From Alphaproteobacteria bacterium (GTDB lineage Bacteria; Pseudomonadota; Alphaproteobacteria; Puniceispirillales; Puniceispirillaceae), in the NCBI GenBank assembly GCA_022425485.1, contig JAKMFL010000072.1, forward strand, positions 1 to 64,000: a stretch of DNA of 64,000 nucleotides. Direction: 5' to 3'. Position 1 is the stretch's first letter. Each line of letters starts with the position of its first letter. Positions 63,134 to 64,000 of this stretch are shown here, piece after piece. Made by a program: the position numbers and the translations under genes. The notes below the pieces were generated by a model, which saw only the letters and a list, made by a program, of their open reading frames with translations, did not search any database and was not told the DNA's origin.

Positions 63134-63925
63134 ATGTTTGATATGTCTGTTTTTTTTATAGCGAGCAAACTCTTTGCCATATTTTTCAATCCTCTCTGGC
63201 AACTAATATTTTTAATCTGTGCAGCCATGCTCGCCCAGCTTTTTAAAGCCCGCGCCCTATCCAGCCTATTATTGGGCACAGGATGTATATTAGCCCTTCT
63301 CTATAGCTTTTTGCCCTTTAGCGAAGGCTTGCTTAGGCCACTAGAAAATTATGCACCCAAGCCTAGTCAGGCTGCCCTTGCCGAAGCGAGGGGTATTATT
63401 GTTCTGGGCGGATTTACAGGGGATGGCAAGGTATCTGCCAGCCGGAACGCGGCGCAATTAAATTACCGTGCGGAACGCTTTGTTGCCGCAGTTAGCTTGC
63501 ATCAAAAATTCCCAGATAAGCCTGTTTGGTTTTCTGGCTTTTCAGGCCAGCTAGTTCAAAAAGGATGGTCAGAAGATGTAATCATTACACGTCTGCTAGC
63601 TGATTTGCAGCTAGAAGATGCGCCATTTTATTTTGAAAGAAAAAGCCGTAACACTGCCCAGAATGCAAAATATACCTATCAGCGCATCCAGCCAAACGCA
63701 TCCGATAAATGGATATTAGTGACGTCAGCTAGCCATATGAAACGCGCCCATCATGCCTTTCAAAAGGCAGGCTGGCAGGATTTGATATTATTACCGGTTG
63801 ATTATCAAACCCCGCAAACAGGCAGTCAAATTAAGCTTTCGCCATACCGCAGCTTTCATAATATGCGGCTCTTTTTCCATGAATTTTTCGGCTTGCTGGC
63901 CTATAACCTAACGCGCCGAATATGA
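63134..63925 (+). CDS. YdcF/ElyC family membrane protein (DUF218), second copy
   Basis: A 263-residue protein with two N-terminal membrane helices (about residues 5-22 and 28-62) and a DUF218 domain: ARGIIVLGGFTGDGKVS, KPVWFSGFSG, FERKSRNTAQNAKYTYQRI, and VTSASHMKRAHHAFQKAGWQDLILLPVDYQT. This matches ElyC more closely than the shorter copy at 10,262. It is implicated in envelope-sugar metabolism in other bacteria. ATG 63134 with GCAGGTGA upstream. Confidence 0.88.
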   Translation: MFDMSVFFIASKLFAIFFNPLWQLIFLICAAMLAQLFKARALSSLLLGTGCILALLYSFLPFSEGLLRPLENYAPKPSQAALAEARGIIVLGGFTGDGKVSASRNAAQLNYRAERFVAAVSLHQKFPDKPVWFSGFSGQLVQKGWSEDVIITRLLADLQLEDAPFYFERKSRNTAQNAKYTYQRIQPNASDKWILVTSASHMKRAHHAFQKAGWQDLILLPVDYQTPQTGSQIKLSPYRSFHNMRLFFHEFFGLLAYNLTRRI

Positions 63926-64000
63926 CCAGTTGCGGATTTACATGGGCAGCTTATCTTGAGGCACTTATCTTGGGGGCGCCTGCCTATCTTTGGGGCGCCT
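63926..64000. other. Right end of window, short imperfect repeats
   Basis: Three imperfect copies of a CTTATCTTGGGGGCG-like unit occur between about 63950 and 64000. No gene is visible. Confidence 0.5.

Overview
The window is a piece of alphaproteobacterial chromosome, gene-dense, of moderate G+C (many stretches near 50%), and almost entirely core metabolism and information processing. The gene orders are classic for the class: priA / fsa / DUF484 / xerC beside atpHAGDC; sdhCDAB-zapE-mdh-sucCDAB-lpdA as one run; ffh-rpsP-rimM-trmD-rplS-leuCDB-asd; rplU-rpmA-obgE-proBA-nadD-rsfS-rlmH-gpmI-ctpA-rppH; tlpA-like / argH / lptM-like / lysA. A marine SAR116-like (Puniceispirillales) bacterium is my best guess from gene order, composition and protein style, but nothing in the sequence proves it. 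I saw no rRNA, tRNA, CRISPR array, prophage or intact insertion sequence.

Layout. 1-1.5 kb: a lipoprotein-type subtilisin-like protease cut by the left edge. 1.8-5.8 kb: yggT, folD, a small HIG1-like membrane protein, a cobalamin adenosyltransferase and the electron-transfer flavoprotein pair. 5.8-9.5 kb: thioredoxin-like tlpA divergent from argH, a 40-residue lipoprotein, and lysA. 9.5-14.4 kb: zinc-ribbon protein, a YdcF protein, and a left-pointing aromatic amino acid block (methyltransferase, chorismate mutase, aminotransferase, prephenate/arogenate dehydrogenase). 14.7-19 kb: phaR with likely autoregulatory operators, a pterin block (folB plus a FolM-type reductase), HAD phosphatase, flavoprotein and a DM13 protein. 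19.2-19.5 kb: the decayed C-terminus of an enolase-superfamily enzyme. 19.5-29.4 kb: ribosomal L21/L27, Obg, proline synthesis, NAD synthesis, ribosome maturation, phosphoglycerate mutase, C-terminal protease and RppH. 29.5-34.4 kb: F1-ATPase operon. 34.7-39.4 kb: priA, transaldolase, DUF484 and xerC. 39.5-53.3 kb: a left-pointing run encoding succinate dehydrogenase, malate dehydrogenase, succinyl-CoA synthetase, 2-oxoglutarate dehydrogenase and the cell-division ATPase ZapE, i.e. the TCA cycle from 2-oxoglutarate to oxaloacetate except fumarase. 53.5-62.8 kb: a pyridoxal kinase, then aspartate-semialdehyde dehydrogenase, leucine synthesis, ribosomal L19/S16 with TrmD/RimM, and the SRP GTPase. 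63.1-63.9 kb: a second YdcF protein.

I found no previously undescribed multi-gene system. The most interesting signals are smaller: (i) many imperfect 12-28 bp tandem duplications, mostly at gene boundaries; (ii) rsfS, which seems to start at ATC behind a near-perfect Shine-Dalgarno; (iii) absence of ftsEX and envC from both places where related genomes usually keep them, suggesting joint loss of one cell-wall hydrolase activation module; (iv) an AT-rich block inside sucA, suggesting intragenic recombination; (v) TTGC-N3-GCAA sites in front of phaR; (vi) the enolase-family remnant with a visible 1-nt frameshift; and (vii) oppositely charged low-complexity tails on L21 and S16.
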